Shown here piece after piece: positions 20,081-31,130 of a DNA stretch of 64,000 nt (positions are counted from its first letter, which is position 1; every line of letters starts with the position of its first letter). The notes beneath the pieces were generated by a model, which made no database searches, was not told the DNA's origin, and saw nothing but the letters and a program-made list of their open reading frames with translations. The stretch covers positions 248,001 to 312,000 of the forward strand of contig KV918773.1 in assembly GCA_002049455.2 (NCBI GenBank), written 5' to 3'. Source of the DNA: Porphyra umbilicalis (taxonomy: Eukaryota; Rhodophyta; Bangiophyceae; Bangiales; Bangiaceae). The position numbers and the translations under genes are program-made.

Positions 20081-22174
20081 GAGTGGGCACTTGGGCTCCA
20101 TCAAGGCCACGGAGCACCGGATCGAATTGAAGCCGGGCTCCAAGCCCGTCCGGCTCAATCCGTACCGGATGGGTCCCCGAACTAGGGAACTCATCAAGGC
20201 CCAAGTCGACCGAATGCTCAAGCTCGAAGTTATAGAGCCCAGCCAGAGTGAATGGGCTAGCCCGGTGGTACTCATCCCGAAGCCCGACGGGAGTCCCCGG
20301 TTCTGCATCGACTATCGGCAGTTGAACGAGCGCACAGTACGCGACTCGTATCCGCTACCCCGGATGGACGACTGCCTCGACTCCTGAGGGGATGCACGGT
20401 TCTTCTCCACATTGGACTGCAACGCGGCATACTGGCAGATCCCCCTAGCCGAGGAGGATAAGCCGAAGACGGCATTCACTTGCCACTGTGGGACGTACCA
20501 GTGTACGCGTCTTCCCTTTGGTCTGTGCAATGCCCCTGCCACTTTCCAGCGGGCTATTGACATGATCCTATCCAGAGTCAAGTGGCAGAATGTGCTCGTC
20601 TACTTAGACGACCTCATCATCTTCTCCGCCGATGCCGAGTCGCACCTGTTCCACTTGGACACGGTGCTCACCTTACTCGGGAAGCACGGGGTCACTCTCA
20701 AGGCACAGAAGTGCCACCTCTTTACTAATGAGGTGGAGTATCTTGGCCATGTAGTACGGCCAGGACGCTTGAGTGTGAACGAGAAGAACTTCAAGGCCAT
20801 CAAGAAGGCCAGCTTTCCCCAGACCCAAACCCAAGATATGAGTTTCCTGGGGATGTGCAATGTCTACCGTCGGTTCACGGTAGACTTCGCTAAGACCGCG
20901 AAGCCGCTGAACAACTTGAACAGCGTATAGCTTCCTAAGCGGTTGAGTCCCCCTACTCCGGAGGAACAGAACGCGCTCGACAAACTACACGAACAGCTAT
21001 GCCACCCGCCCATCGTTGCGATACCGCGCAAGGAGGGGAAGTACATCATCGATGTGGACGCTAGCTACGACCAGCTAGGGTGCTGCCTACTACAGCAGCA
21101 ACCCGATGGCAAGTACCTGCCCGTAGGCTACTTCAGTAGGGGCCTACTACCGGCGGAGAAGAACTACACAGTCACCGAAATTGAGGGACTAGGTGTGGTG
21201 TGAGCGGTCGGTTTACTACGACCGTACATCGAAGGCACCAAGTTCCTCATCCGGTGTGACCACAAGGCACTGAAGTGGATACTACTCACGACGGCCTGCA
21301 CCAACAATCGACTCAATCGTTGGCGCATCCTCCTTTCGGAGTTCGACTATGATGATGAGTACAAGCCCGGCCCCCAACATGCGGTGGCCGACGCTCTGTC
21401 CCGCATCCCGACTGAGGGGCTTAACACGGGACCCATCTCCCATGAGATCCCCACAGTCGGGGTGACCACTCGATCGGGGGCAATACTTGACCCCCGACTC
21501 CCCGAGAACAGGGAGACTGCCCGCATACCCCTGGGCGAACTAGTCCAGAAGCAGGCGACAGACGAGTTCTGTAAGGGGGTCAAGAAGTTACTTGACACCC
21601 CCACACCAACGCGCTTCTACGAGAACGCAGACGGGTTGTTGTGCCGTCGCGGACACCGCGAGGGGACCCAGCAGGTACTGGTCCCCCAATCCCTAGTCAA
21701 GGACGTATTACGGGCGGAGCACTCCTCCCCCTTGGCTGCGCATCCAGGGGGGACGCGCATGTACCAGACCTTGCGGGACCAATACTACTGGCCCTCGCTG
21801 GCGATGGACGTGTTCGGGTGGGTGGCAGCTTGCCCCCCCTGTGCCAAGAACCGGCTCATGGGTACGCAGAGTAAAGCGTTCATGAGGTTGTTCCCCGCGA
21901 CGGAACCCTTCGCAGCAGTGGCCATTGACTTACTTGGCCCCCTGCCCAGGACCCCCGAAGGATATGAGTATATCCTTGTTATTTGTGACCGATTTACTAA
22001 GGTCACTCGGGCGGTCCCGCTTCGAGACATCACCGCTCTGGATGTTCTCAGCGCGTTCCTCGACACGTGGGTTGCTAGCTATGGGATCCTCGATTCAGTT
22101 CTATCGGATAACGGACCCCAATTTGCTGCCGTACTCTGGCAAGGGGTGCTCAAGACCCTGAGTATTGACACTAA
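20081..22174 (+). pseudogene. pol: Pol of element A, part 2 (RT, RNase H, integrase N-half)
   Basis: Continuation of element A pol after element B, in one frame. Reverse transcriptase motifs are PVVLIPKPDGSPRFCIDYR (about 20262-20318) and YLDD in VLVYLDDLIIFS near 20600. RNase H shows IIDVDASYDQLGCCLL near 21050. The integrase zinc domain (about 21720-21860) has His-His and CPPCAKNR, and the core has AVAIDLLGPLP and LSDNGPQF near 22110. Three in-frame stops interrupt it: TGA 20385-20387, TAG 20928-20930 and TGA 21201-21203. Where B keeps sense codons, the A stops are consistent with C-to-T or G-to-A changes. The piece is cut at the TAA duplication by Harbinger element D1. Removal of D1 rejoins it to YATPYHPQTNGQ at 25864. 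Confidence 0.9.
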
Positions 22175-23274
22175 GAGCACACCCAACAACGTCGGTTGCG
22201 AACCGCTTTTGCGTATTATTCGTTAAACGTGGCATATTTGCCAGTTATGGGCAGAGGTATGGGAAAACCGGTCATCCCACCAACGTCGCGAACCAGATCT
22301 GCGAACCGAGCTACTGGTGGGCCAGATATAAGTCCAACCGGATAATATGGCGCTGGTTCGCATGAGGTTCGCATTTTTCCATCGGCCGACCATACCACTG
22401 GCGTTTGGGCAGACGTTTGTGCATTTCCGAACGTTTTGCGAACCGAATCTGTCTACAATTGTGTCTAAACGGGGGTCAAACACCCAAATCGGGACGATCG
22501 CAGACAAACACACGTTGCGTTGACGATCGCACAGGCGTCTCGAGATCTGATATTCATGAGCATGCCGTCGCGAGTGGCCGCAGATTCCGTTCGAGGCGCA
22601 GGCGGCGCTCATTGTCGGGCCCTGTGGGGGGGGGGGCCGGCGGGACACGGTTTTTTCCTGGTGGACATCCGCCGCCACGCGCGATTCTGGGTTGGCCCCC
22701 CACGGCTGAACGGTTTGATTAGGGGGGGGGGGCCGCCTAGAGGCACTGTCGCATGGGTTGGCGCGCGGCCCCAATGCGGTCGTGCAGCGGAATTCTTTGG
22801 CGGGGTGGCCCCCAGTTGACGCGCTGCTGGTGCCACCAACCTGCGCTGGGAGCCAATCGGGGGGGGTTCCGCGCAGCGCAACATTGTGTGGCCGGCATGT
22901 GACTGTCCGCGCGCAGCCGCACCGGCGGGAATGGGCCGTGCATGGGGGTTTTCAGGCAGCGCCGCGCAGACCACATTATTGGTCACGCGGCCGCCCTGGA
23001 CCTGCCAATTGCGCTTTCTGTGGGGGGGGGGCGCGGAGCGACAGATCGACGCGGTGCGCCCGCCACCAGCGGCGCGTCGATCACACCGTCGTCGTTGGGG
23101 GGAGCGCGATTGCGGCACCGCCATCGTCGGCGTCGTCCATCCCGTTTCCCCGTTCTGCCCGTCTCCTTCGCCGGCGCAGCGGCCGTGAGCGGCCGTGAGC
23201 GGCCGTATTGACGGCCGCATTTGCGGCCGCTTCTGCGGCCGCTCTAGCTCTCCTGACGTCGGCTGCACTTGTGG

Positions 23275-23898
23275 ATGGAGATGGACGCGTCCACTGATGA
23301 TGGGTCTGGGTCGTCGAGCGATGACGGCCGCGGGCAGTCGGAGGGCTCCGCGGACGAGCTGCTTGCGGCCGTCATCGGAGCGCGATCTCTGTTCCTGACG
23401 CGCCGCCATCGCAGGAATGCGGCGCAGGGAGCGCGCAGACGGCGTTTTTTCGGGTCTGTGGCCGGGCGGCGTGCCAACCGGCCACGTGATTTCGACCAGG
23501 GTATGCGCGGCATCATGCGGGATTATTTTGGTGTGGATGGGCAGCCGCCTGTGTATGGGGAAGAGACGTTTGAGCGTCGCTTCCGTGTGCCACGGTCTCT
23601 GTTTATGAGCGTTTACGAGGCCATTTGCGACAGGCCGTGTGGGCGGCAGAGCATCAATGCGACGAGGCGGCCACGAGCTCATGTTCTGCAGAAGCTGGTG
23701 GCCGCTTTCTGTGTGGCCGCGTACGGGGGGTCGTTTAATCGCGCGGATGAGTATGTTCGGCTGTCCAATTTCACAACTGACGTGGCGACAAAGAAGCTGG
23801 TTGAGTTTATCGCTGAGGAGGGGGAACCTGTGTACCGACGGCCTCCTATCGAGGAGGAGATCTCTTCGCGAAGACCTGGCAGCCCATATTTCCGCTGA
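23275..23898 (+). CDS. Truncated PIF/Harbinger transposase (N-terminal half), D1
   Basis: A 207-residue ORF from ATG 23275. After an acidic Ser/Asp start it has an Arg-rich stretch, then the conserved N-terminal portion of Harbinger-type plant transposon proteins: IMRDYFGVDG, VYGEETFERRFRVPRSLF, HVLQKLVAAFCVAAYGG, ADEYVRLSNFTTD and YRRPPIEEEI. In the family these helices precede the DDE nuclease core (the G-x-D-G-T motif onward). That core is absent here: the frame stops at 23896 just after the point where it should begin. A full transposase is usually about twice this length. The D2 copy is nearly identical apart from its last residues, so the truncation predates amplification. Such a product might bind DNA or interfere with a full enzyme, but this is speculation. 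Confidence 0.75.
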   Translation: MEMDASTDDGSGSSSDDGRGQSEGSADELLAAVIGARSLFLTRRHRRNAAQGARRRRFFGSVAGRRANRPRDFDQGMRGIMRDYFGVDGQPPVYGEETFERRFRVPRSLFMSVYEAICDRPCGRQSINATRRPRAHVLQKLVAAFCVAAYGGSFNRADEYVRLSNFTTDVATKKLVEFIAEEGEPVYRRPPIEEEISSRRPGSPYFR

Positions 23899-24389
23899 TC
23901 GCGGGTCCCTTGCGGAGCCGTATGTGTAGTCTTCAACGGTTGTTTTTTTCGCCGTCATGGCATTTTTTCCTCACATTTTTGCACGTTGGCCGCGGCCGCC
24001 ACGTCGACTTAGGATAGTTAAGACTCATGAGCGGCTTCCACTTCTCTGGAAAGACAGGCGAGGCCACCGCTCTGTCTGGCGTGGGCGGATGTCCGCGAGC
24101 TTCGTATAATATCATGCTGCAATGTAACTGATGCATAAGTGAAGGGATCGTGCCGTGCTGGCTTCTCGGACAGAGTCGGTGAGTTGGACAGAGTCAGAGA
24201 GTAGGAAAAAAAAACCCGGCAAAGGGAAAAAAAAACGTGTATTATTGTGGTACACTAGCCGAACACTCAACGCACAGAGAGGACTCCGTCTCGCCAATTA
24301 AAAGAGTCACAACTCAAGGCAAGTCACCATCAGCGACATCGCTGCCACTAGTGCCACAGGAAGCGTCCCACTCGTCGTCGCCCGAAGCG

Positions 24390-25250
24390 CCAGCGGCCGC
24401 ATTCTGCGGCCGCGGCGTCACGAAGCGACTTGGACCTGGGACGGAGTCCCCGCCCGCTGTGAAGGGGCATGCTTGGTCTGCAGCGAGTTCAAGCCGCGCG
24501 CCTTCCTCCGCTTGACAGATTAAACACCAGCCGAAGCCGCAGCGCGGCGGGCAACGGCCGCGCTGGCGACCGCAGCTGGTGATGCACAGGCACACGGCGA
24601 CGCATGGGAGCCGCCACTGGGAAAAGGTGCAGACGGAAGCCATGCGGCCGCACTCGCGGCCGCGCCGGACGCCGGGGACTCGACCGTACGGCCCGTGGTC
24701 GACGCCGACGCGGCCGCTTCGCGGCCGTTCACAGCCACGACGCCGGGCGTAGCGGGCGGTCCGCCAGACCCAGGAGACGCGGCCGCACCGGCACATGCAG
24801 AAGCCGCACATGCGGGCGATGCGGCCGCACCTGGAGCCCCACCTGCGGCCGCAGCCGCCGTCGCCTCAGCGGCCGCATTAGCGGCCGCAGAGGTGCCCAA
24901 TACAGACAGCGCCGTCGTTGTCAAGAGGGACGCGAGGCGTGACTACGCTGCTTTGGCCTTGCGCATTCTTGCTCTGGACAGCAGCAGGGTGTGTCCGGCT
25001 GGATGCATATGAACAGCGCGTCTGACCAATGAGCATGCGGATCGCTGACACGAAAATCGGATGTGGCCGCACGATTCTGCCGCTGCGCGACGGGCGCTAT
25101 CGTACGTGACCCCTGCCGGGTCTCGGCAGACTCGCAAGCCCGGCCACCCGACCGCCGCAGGCGGCCGCGTGGGAGCCCGCCCTGCGTCACGGTGACTGGC
25201 GGACACCACGCGGCCGCCTCAGAGGCAGACACCACGCGGCCGCCTCACAG
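24390..25250. repeat. GCGGCCGC-rich internal segment of D1
   Basis: The 8-bp palindrome GCGGCCGC recurs at least a dozen times here, and about 17 times over the whole element, often in pairs. Conceptual translations on both strands are Ala-rich and carry no domain I know. I find no Myb/SANT-like second Harbinger protein. Confidence 0.6.
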
Positions 25251-25862
25251 GCGCTTCAGAACAAGAATGCTCCAGTGTCCATCGAGGCGAAAGCGCCACC
25301 CGACTGTATGCACGCTGTACGTCTGCCGGCTGATCGGACCAATGAGAGACCTACAAATCACTGCTCTCGGTCGCGAGATGCGACAGCGCCGCAAGATGAT
25401 GCGAGATACTGCCAACGTGTCTCCGACATTTGTGCGTTTGACCACGTCGTGTCTACTCGATCGCAAGATTTTGCAACCATTTGAAGCCTATCGCGCTGCG
25501 TGTCTCACTTGACCGTCTTATTTGCTGACGATTGGGGTCCAGATCAGCGTGATCGCGAGGTCGATCGATGGCCTGTTTGCTTGAAATGTAGCACTGGACT
25601 GTCGGAATGTGGACATCTCACGGGAAAGCCGCTCGCAGGCACCAGTTCGCAGGTCGACAACCCAGCAACGTCACCTTCTCCGTTTCCCATACACTGCGAT
25701 CTGCCGACAGAAGAAAACAAGTACTCTGGATCCGAGCGGAGCGGGTTCGCAGAGCCTGCGCATATCGCTGCCGAAACGCTTTTGGCCACTCATAGGCGCA
25801 CACGTTGCGCTCTTAAACGGTTCGCAGATCGTTCGCAACCGACGTTGTTGGGTGTGCTCTAA

Positions 25863-26694
25863 CTATGCCACCCCTTACCACCCACAAACTAATGGGCAGG
25901 TCGAACGGTTTAATAAGACCTTAGTTAAGCAACTACGACACTACGTAAGTGACCACGTAGTTACGTGGTCCCGATACTTAAGCCTGGTAGTAACGGCTTA
26001 CAATTCACAAGTGCATAGTAGCACCGGGCAAATCCCCTTTGCGTTCGTAAGCCCCCGACGGCTTACCCCCGTGGCCCTCGAGCGACCTACAGCGGGTTCC
26101 AACCTCGGGGAGATAGTAACCCCCGGTCGAGCCAAGGAGAATTTCCTCCAGCGCCTTGACTCCCTTATCCCCCTAGTACGGGAGACCATGGAGAAGGCAC
26201 AGGCCCGGTATAAACGAGCCTTCGACAAGCGCGTGCAGACTCGCCGCGAGGCCCTCCAAGTTGGAGACTGGGTATTCGTGAAGTCCCACGAAAACCAGGA
26301 GGGTAAGCTCGTCTTCAAGACACTGGGACCCTACCAGATCTTGAGGACCGACGGGCGTCGGCTTACCATCGAAAGTGACGATGGTATCCGTACCATCAAT
26401 GGGAACCACGCCACCCGGGCCCCGGAACCACTCGAGGGGGACCCGGCGTGGGCGCGGGCACTGACCGCGTGGCGTGTCCCGTCCCTCCCCTCATCGGCCA
26501 GTTAACCGATTGAGGCTGTCTTCGACCGCTTTGTCGGACAGGGGTACGACGACCAGGAGCGACTCATGCTCAAGGTCAGGTGGTTCGGGTATGGACCCCG
26601 GGAGGACTCCTGGCACTATGTGGAGGACCTCCCGGCTGAGAAGGTCCGCCGGCACTGTGTGCGGCACCGGCTCACGATGAGAAGAAGGGTATAA
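25863..26694 (+). pseudogene. pol: Pol of element A, part 3 (integrase C-half, chromodomain)
   Basis: The last piece of element A Pol. It opens with YATPYHPQTNGQVERFNKTL, carrying the integrase catalytic Glu, followed by the integrase C-terminal domain (GDWVFVKSHENQEGKLVFKT near 26270-26330). After an in-frame TAA (26503-26505) the same frame continues into a chromodomain (VFDRFVGQGYDDQERLM, VRWFGYGPREDSWHYVEDL, about 26518-26640) and ends at TAA 26692-26694. The stop before the chromodomain and the earlier stops mark it as a pseudogene. The convergent antisense ORF ends 138 bp further on. Confidence 0.9.
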
Positions 26695-26831
26695 TACAAC
26701 TAACAACCCCCAGTACGGGGTACCCCTCGCACACACCCCCGACAGTAGATCCAACCGCACTAGGGACAAGCCCACCGGGGGCCGGGCTGCGCATCACTGA
26801 GCGCCCCGGCGCCCCACTCAAACCTGGGTAC

Positions 26832-29177
26832 CTACTCCCTACCCGGCGAGTGCGGGCGGTCGTCGCGAACGTTCCCACCAAACTGGTCGTAACCCGAGTG
26901 GTCCGGGTACTCCTGGGCCGACCCCCGGTCCGAGGGGCCCGGCCCCCTCGACGAGCGCGGCAACCTACTCGGTGCCGCCCCCGCCGCGGCGTACCCTCCA
27001 ACAGTGGAGGGGTAGCCGCCCCCATGGTAGGGCGCGGCCGAGCCAGCAGGCTCCCCGGCGTACGAAGCCCGACTGGGGCCCCCGCCCGCCGAAGCCCCCG
27101 CGGGCCCAGCCGCCACCCGCTGGCCGTGCCCCTCCAAGCGGGAGGCCATCTGGTACCCGATGGCCTCCGAAGTGGTGTCCACCAGGAACTGCGCGGCTGC
27201 GACAGACCGGGGGGACGAGGAGTCCCGCAGTACGGACCCCGCCCCCCGGGTGACCCACGCCAGGGTATCTACCAGGGAGGCAACTATCGCCTCCCCATGG
27301 GCAGCCCACAGCGCCCCCGCCGCACTTGGGTAGGTGGTCGCCAAGGCGTGGGCGCACCGCGGGGTGACGTACCCCCAGCTGAGGCTCTGCCCCGCCCCAA
27401 GGGGCGGGTAGTACGGCACCCCCGGCGGGGCAAACGTCGGACGGCCCGACCGCCCCGCGGGGGATGCCCCTGCCCGGGTGGTCCGCCGGACAGCGCCCCC
27501 ACGAGCAGGGGGGCGCTCGGCAGTACCTCGGGTACGCTGGCGCTGCTGGGGGACACTGGCCCCCGGCGCACCCCAACCCGAGTTGGGCGGGGGCGACGTC
27601 GCCGTTACCCCCGCCGAGTAGGGGTAGGCCAGGTCACCCAGGCCCTCACGGAGGCCTATGCGCCCGGCTACCAGGCATTTGTCACAGTGGACAAACGCCC
27701 GAGGCGCCTCGCCCTCCTCCCCGATCACTCGGCGGGCTAGGTAGGGCCCGGCCGCCTCCCAGTCCAAGGACTGGTGAAGGTCCAGCAACTCGCTGAGGTA
27801 CGCGTGCGCGTTCGGGCCGGCCCCCTCCGCCACGTTGGCGAGGCGGAGCCCCACCAGACGCCCCACTATTGCGGCTGGCAGGTGCCAGAGGTACTCCTTA
27901 CTCCGAGCGGCGGCATACCACACCCCCACTACCTCAAGCACCCACTGGGTAGCGAGGATGGCCGCCGCCGGGGTAGCCTCCCCCCGACGGAGCGCAGTGC
28001 CAAAGTAGGCCACTATGCGCGGCATCCGGGCCGGGAACCCGAAGGGGACCTCCATGGCCGACCACCAGGACGGCGTCGGGACGTAGTATGCCCGCCGCGT
28101 CGAGGTGTGGACCTGGGAGCTCTCCACTTGAGAGGCCCGCACCAGGATGCCCGACGCCTCCCGCACCCGGCGTTCGGTGCGGGCGTCCTGGTGGTGAAAG
28201 TGGGGGTCCGTCTCCCCCAAGTACGGGGGGGAGCAACACGCCCACTCCCACGCCACGACGGGCGGCACGTCGTCGGCGGTGGCCCCGTCCATAACATTGG
28301 ACAGGCGCGCGGCCACGCGCTCCACCCACGGCGCGTCCCCCGCCTCCTGTAGGGCGGGGAGGTCCGTCGCCACCCCGGCAGGCAGTTCGTACTACACGGG
28401 GTGGCGCGCCAGCCAGCGCTGACAAGCCAGGCCCTGCTTGGGCAGCGGGATCGCGGAGTAAAGCGTCCGCAAGGGGCACTCCCTCATCTAACTGCGGGCA
28501 GCCGGGGGGGTTCACTGAACCAACGCCCCCGGCCCCGCAAGACCCGCCTCCTCCACTGCCGGGAGGCGCCCCCGGCGCGGCACCGGCGGGGGGGACTCCT
28601 GCTCCATGGGATCATCCCCCGCCTCGCCCGGCGCCGCCTCCACCGTTGGGGGAGTGGCCGGCCGGCTGGGCGGCAGCAACACGCGCGCCGCCGCCGAGCG
28701 GGGCCCGGCCGCGTCCTCCCCAGCCGACCGCGTCGGCGCGCTCGACGCGCGGGAGGCCGACGCCGACCCCGCGGTCGACTTGGACCGGCGGGGGGGAGGC
28801 GGCGGTTGGGTTGCTTGACTCCCCGCCGCCGAGCACTCCCGGCTTGGGGGCGCGGCGTTGGCCTGGCGCGCCCGGCGGGCTGCCTTGCCCCGGGACGCCG
28901 CCACGGCCGCGCCACTTGACTTGGTGGTGCCGGCCGGCGTGGCAGGTGCCGACGCCGCCGCCCCACCAACCCGCGGGGTGGCCGCCGTCGAGCCCTTGGC
29001 CTTGGGGGCGCCCATACTTCCCGGCGCCCCGCCCACCCGCGGGGACCCCGCCGCAGGGCTGCCCGACTTGGCCGTAGCCGACGCCGGCGTCCCACTCGGC
29101 GCCGGCGTGGCGCGCCCCGCACTTGGGGAAGCCATTTCCTCGGTCGGCGCCACTGCCGTCGACCGCGAGGAGGCCAT
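26832..29177 (-). pseudogene. Antisense ORF of element A (unknown protein), three in-frame stops
   Basis: One continuous frame on the strand opposite to gag-pol, from ATG 29177 (MASSRSTAVAPTEEMASP) to 26832, about 780 codons. It is broken only by TGA at 28512, TAG shortly after (about 28500) and TAG near 28392. There are no frame changes. The first 220 residues are Ala/Ser/Pro/Arg-rich and disordered. A globular part follows (about 28480-27620: MRECPLRTLYSAIPLPKQG, WEWACCSPPYLGETDPHF, MEVPFGFPARMPRIVAYF, ATQWVLEVVGVWYAAARS, FVHCDKCLVAGRIGLREGLG). Then comes a Gly/Pro/Arg-rich tail with a second helical part (TYPSAAGALWAAHGEAIVAS). The motif at 28002-28052 matches, without gaps, a motif in the antisense ORF of element C. 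I know no family for it. Its position between pol and the 3' LTR is shared by B and C. Confidence 0.65.
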
Positions 29178-29765
29178 AGCCGCCGCGCCCGGGTAGGGGG
29201 AACAGCGAGGGGGAGGGGGGTGCCCCGCGCACAGAGGGACGAGGGGGAGGCTCTCAACTCGAGTAGCGGTGGAGGGGAGGACGGTGACGGTCGGTAGTGG
29301 ACGGCGTCCCCGTCTGTCCCCCGCCTACCCCCTTTTTATGAGCCCCTGTGTGGGGACAGGGGCCCTTACCCCGGGCCCCCTCAGACCCACCCCGCGGGCC
29401 ACTCCCCCTGGACGACTCCCCACTGGGGGGGGGGGGGCCGCACGACAGCCCCCCAGGTGGGGGGGCGGGGGGGATGCCATACTGGGCACCTGCCCCCCTG
29501 TTGGCCCACCGGGCACGGTTAGCGGGCCCGCCCCGGACGCGCGGCAACACCCCTGGCCCCCGCTGCCGTGCCGACCGTACGGCGACGGCGCGTACCCCCT
29601 TGCCCCGGCGGGGGCGCCTCCACGATCCGGGGCAGCCATCGCTGGCGAGGACCGGGGCAGCACCCGGGCCTCACACTGGGGAGCCCGGCCGCTAGCTGTC
29701 CTGGCCCGCCCGCCACACTCGGGCGGGCCCCCCCCCCTGGCCCTAGGCCGCCGGGACGGCGACCC

Positions 29766-29781
29766 CTTTAGAAGGGGGAAC
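29766..29781 (+). promoter_or_regulatory. Polypurine tract of element A
   Basis: TTTAGAAGGGGGAAC immediately precedes the 3' LTR, the expected place and composition for the plus-strand primer. Confidence 0.75.
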
Positions 29782-30510
29782 TGTGGCGGTCCGTCACATG
29801 GCCCCCCACACTCCGGGAACCAGATTCCCCGGAAATATGCCCCACTAACGCATATTTCAAATTGTTCCGTTGGCGACCCACTTGTGATCATTTCGTGGCT
29901 CGCCAACCACAACCGCAATCCCAATACTTCCCTGGGATTCGTAACGCCCACGAGCGGGCCCCTACTTAAGAGCCTAATTTTGTGTAAACCCGACTTGGAT
30001 TATCGACTTAGGTTACTTTGCGCCCCTGACCCCGGGGCGCCGCGAGGGTGTCACGTAGCACCCTTCCCCCGCCTCTACTCAAGGCGGTATTCGAAGCTTC
30101 GGCCGTCCTTTGGGTTATGGGCCCAGTGGGCCCTGAGGAGAGGGCCTTTCGTTGGTCCTTTGAGGGTGTCTGAGGAGGGGTTTCCGAGGGTCCTTTGAGG
30201 GAGTCTGGGGAGGGTTTTCAGAGGGTCCTTTGAGGGTGTCTGAGGAGGGTTTTCCGAGGGTCCGAGGGGAACGGATGGGATAAGAGGGTGAGGCGTGAGT
30301 GTCGCCTCGAGGCCTACGACGCGGGCAAGTAAACTTCTGGTCACACAACTCGTGTTTGTCGCTCGGGGCGCCTTCCCCCGGTCGACGCCGTGCATGTGTG
30401 CTCTTCGTGGTTTCCTTCCGGGGCGGGTATTCCCCGACAGGACAACACGGTGACACGGTTTGGCTGGCCCTCCCCCCAACTGCGCGGGGTGGGCTGAGCG
30501 TGTTGTCACG
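29782..30510 (+). repeat. 3' LTR of element A
   Basis: 729 bp, begins TGTGGCGG and ends GTTGTCACG. The final G replaces the A of the 5' copy. It is followed by the target duplication GGCGC at 30511-30515. Confidence 0.93.
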
Positions 30511-31130
30511 GGCGCCGCCGTCCGGCGGGGCTGTGGGGATCGCGAGCAGTCCCACCGCCGCATGCCCGTCGGCCGCCGCCTACGCCGTCGTCGGCGGCGT
30601 TTGACGACGGGTAGCCGCCGCCGTTGCGGTGGCGACGGCAGCAATTACAACACGCCGATGGGTGGCTCGACGGGGGCGGGGGCGGCGGCGACAACGGGGG
30701 CGGAGTAGGCGGCGACAACGGGGGCGGGGCGGCGGCGACAACGGGGGCGGGGGCGGCGATGACAACGGGGGCGGGGCAGCGACGACAACGGCGGCGGGGG
30801 CGGCATCGACAACGGGGGTGGGGGCGGGGCCGCCAAGAGAGGAAGCCACCAGGGCGGGGGCGAGGGCGGCGGCGGCGGGATCGGGGGCTGCCACCATGGT
30901 GGCGCTGGCCGCGGCGATTAGGGCGGCGGCGGCTGCGGCGGCGGGGGCGGCAGCGGAGGAAACGGGGGCAGCGAGCGTGGGGGCGACGACAGTGACATGA
31001 AGGGTGGCGACTGTGAGGGTGGCGACGGTGGGGGTGGCGACGGTGGGGGGGGCGACGGTGGGGGTAACGACGGTGGGGGAAACGACGGTGGGGGAAACGA
31101 CGGTGGGGTGGCCACGGTGGAGGTGGCAAT
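30511..31130. repeat. G-rich simple repeats at the right flank of element A
   Basis: The first 95 bp are the continuation of the DNA that element A split. From about 30660 the sequence becomes GGGGGCGG/GACAACGGGGGCGG tandem words. From about 31000 it is a 15-bp array based on GGTGGGGGTGGCGAC. These runs could form G-quadruplexes. No credible gene is seen; long frames here are Gly/Arg- or Pro-rich artefacts. Confidence 0.6.

Larger units (their letters stand above)
22175..25859 (+). mobile_element. PIF/Harbinger element D1
   Basis: A 3,685-bp DNA transposon with perfect terminal inverted repeats of about 29 bp beginning GAGCACACCCAACAACG. It is flanked by the 3-bp duplication TAA (22172-22174 and 25860-25862), the target preference of PIF/Harbinger elements. 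A second copy of almost the same length (D2) lies inverted at 50960-54645. It carries the N-terminal half of a Harbinger transposase and no visible DDE half, so it is probably non-autonomous. Repeated GTTCGCA-like words lie near both ends. The inner part is unusually rich in the 8-bp palindrome GCGGCCGC. Confidence 0.93.
2063..30510 (+). mobile_element. Element A: Ty3/gypsy chromovirus, degenerate and nested
   Basis: A complete but decayed LTR retrotransposon. Both LTRs are 729 bp, begin TGTG, and end at GTCACA (5' copy) or GTCACG (3' copy). They are flanked by the 5-bp direct repeat GGCGC (2058-2062 and 30511-30515). Inside are gag (3107-5209), pol in three pieces (5206-6236, 20081-22174, 25863-26694) and an antisense ORF (29177 down to 26832). 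The pieces of pol are separated by element B and by Harbinger element D1; without those inserts A would be about 10.9 kb. I count about 28 substitutions between the LTRs (about 3.8%). Pol has four in-frame stops and the antisense ORF has three. It is therefore an old, inactive copy, older than B. Confidence 0.93.

Noticed and set aside
22609..23958. 449-codon minus-strand ORF in D1 (578 codons in D2 on the plus strand)
   Set aside because: It lies opposite the recognisable transposase and low-complexity DNA, and its length differs between near-identical copies. It is a shadow frame.
24314..24924. Second Harbinger protein (Myb/SANT-like) on the minus strand of D1
   Set aside because: The frames are Ala-rich products of GCGGCCGC repetition. 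No Trp-spaced helix-turn-helix pattern is visible.
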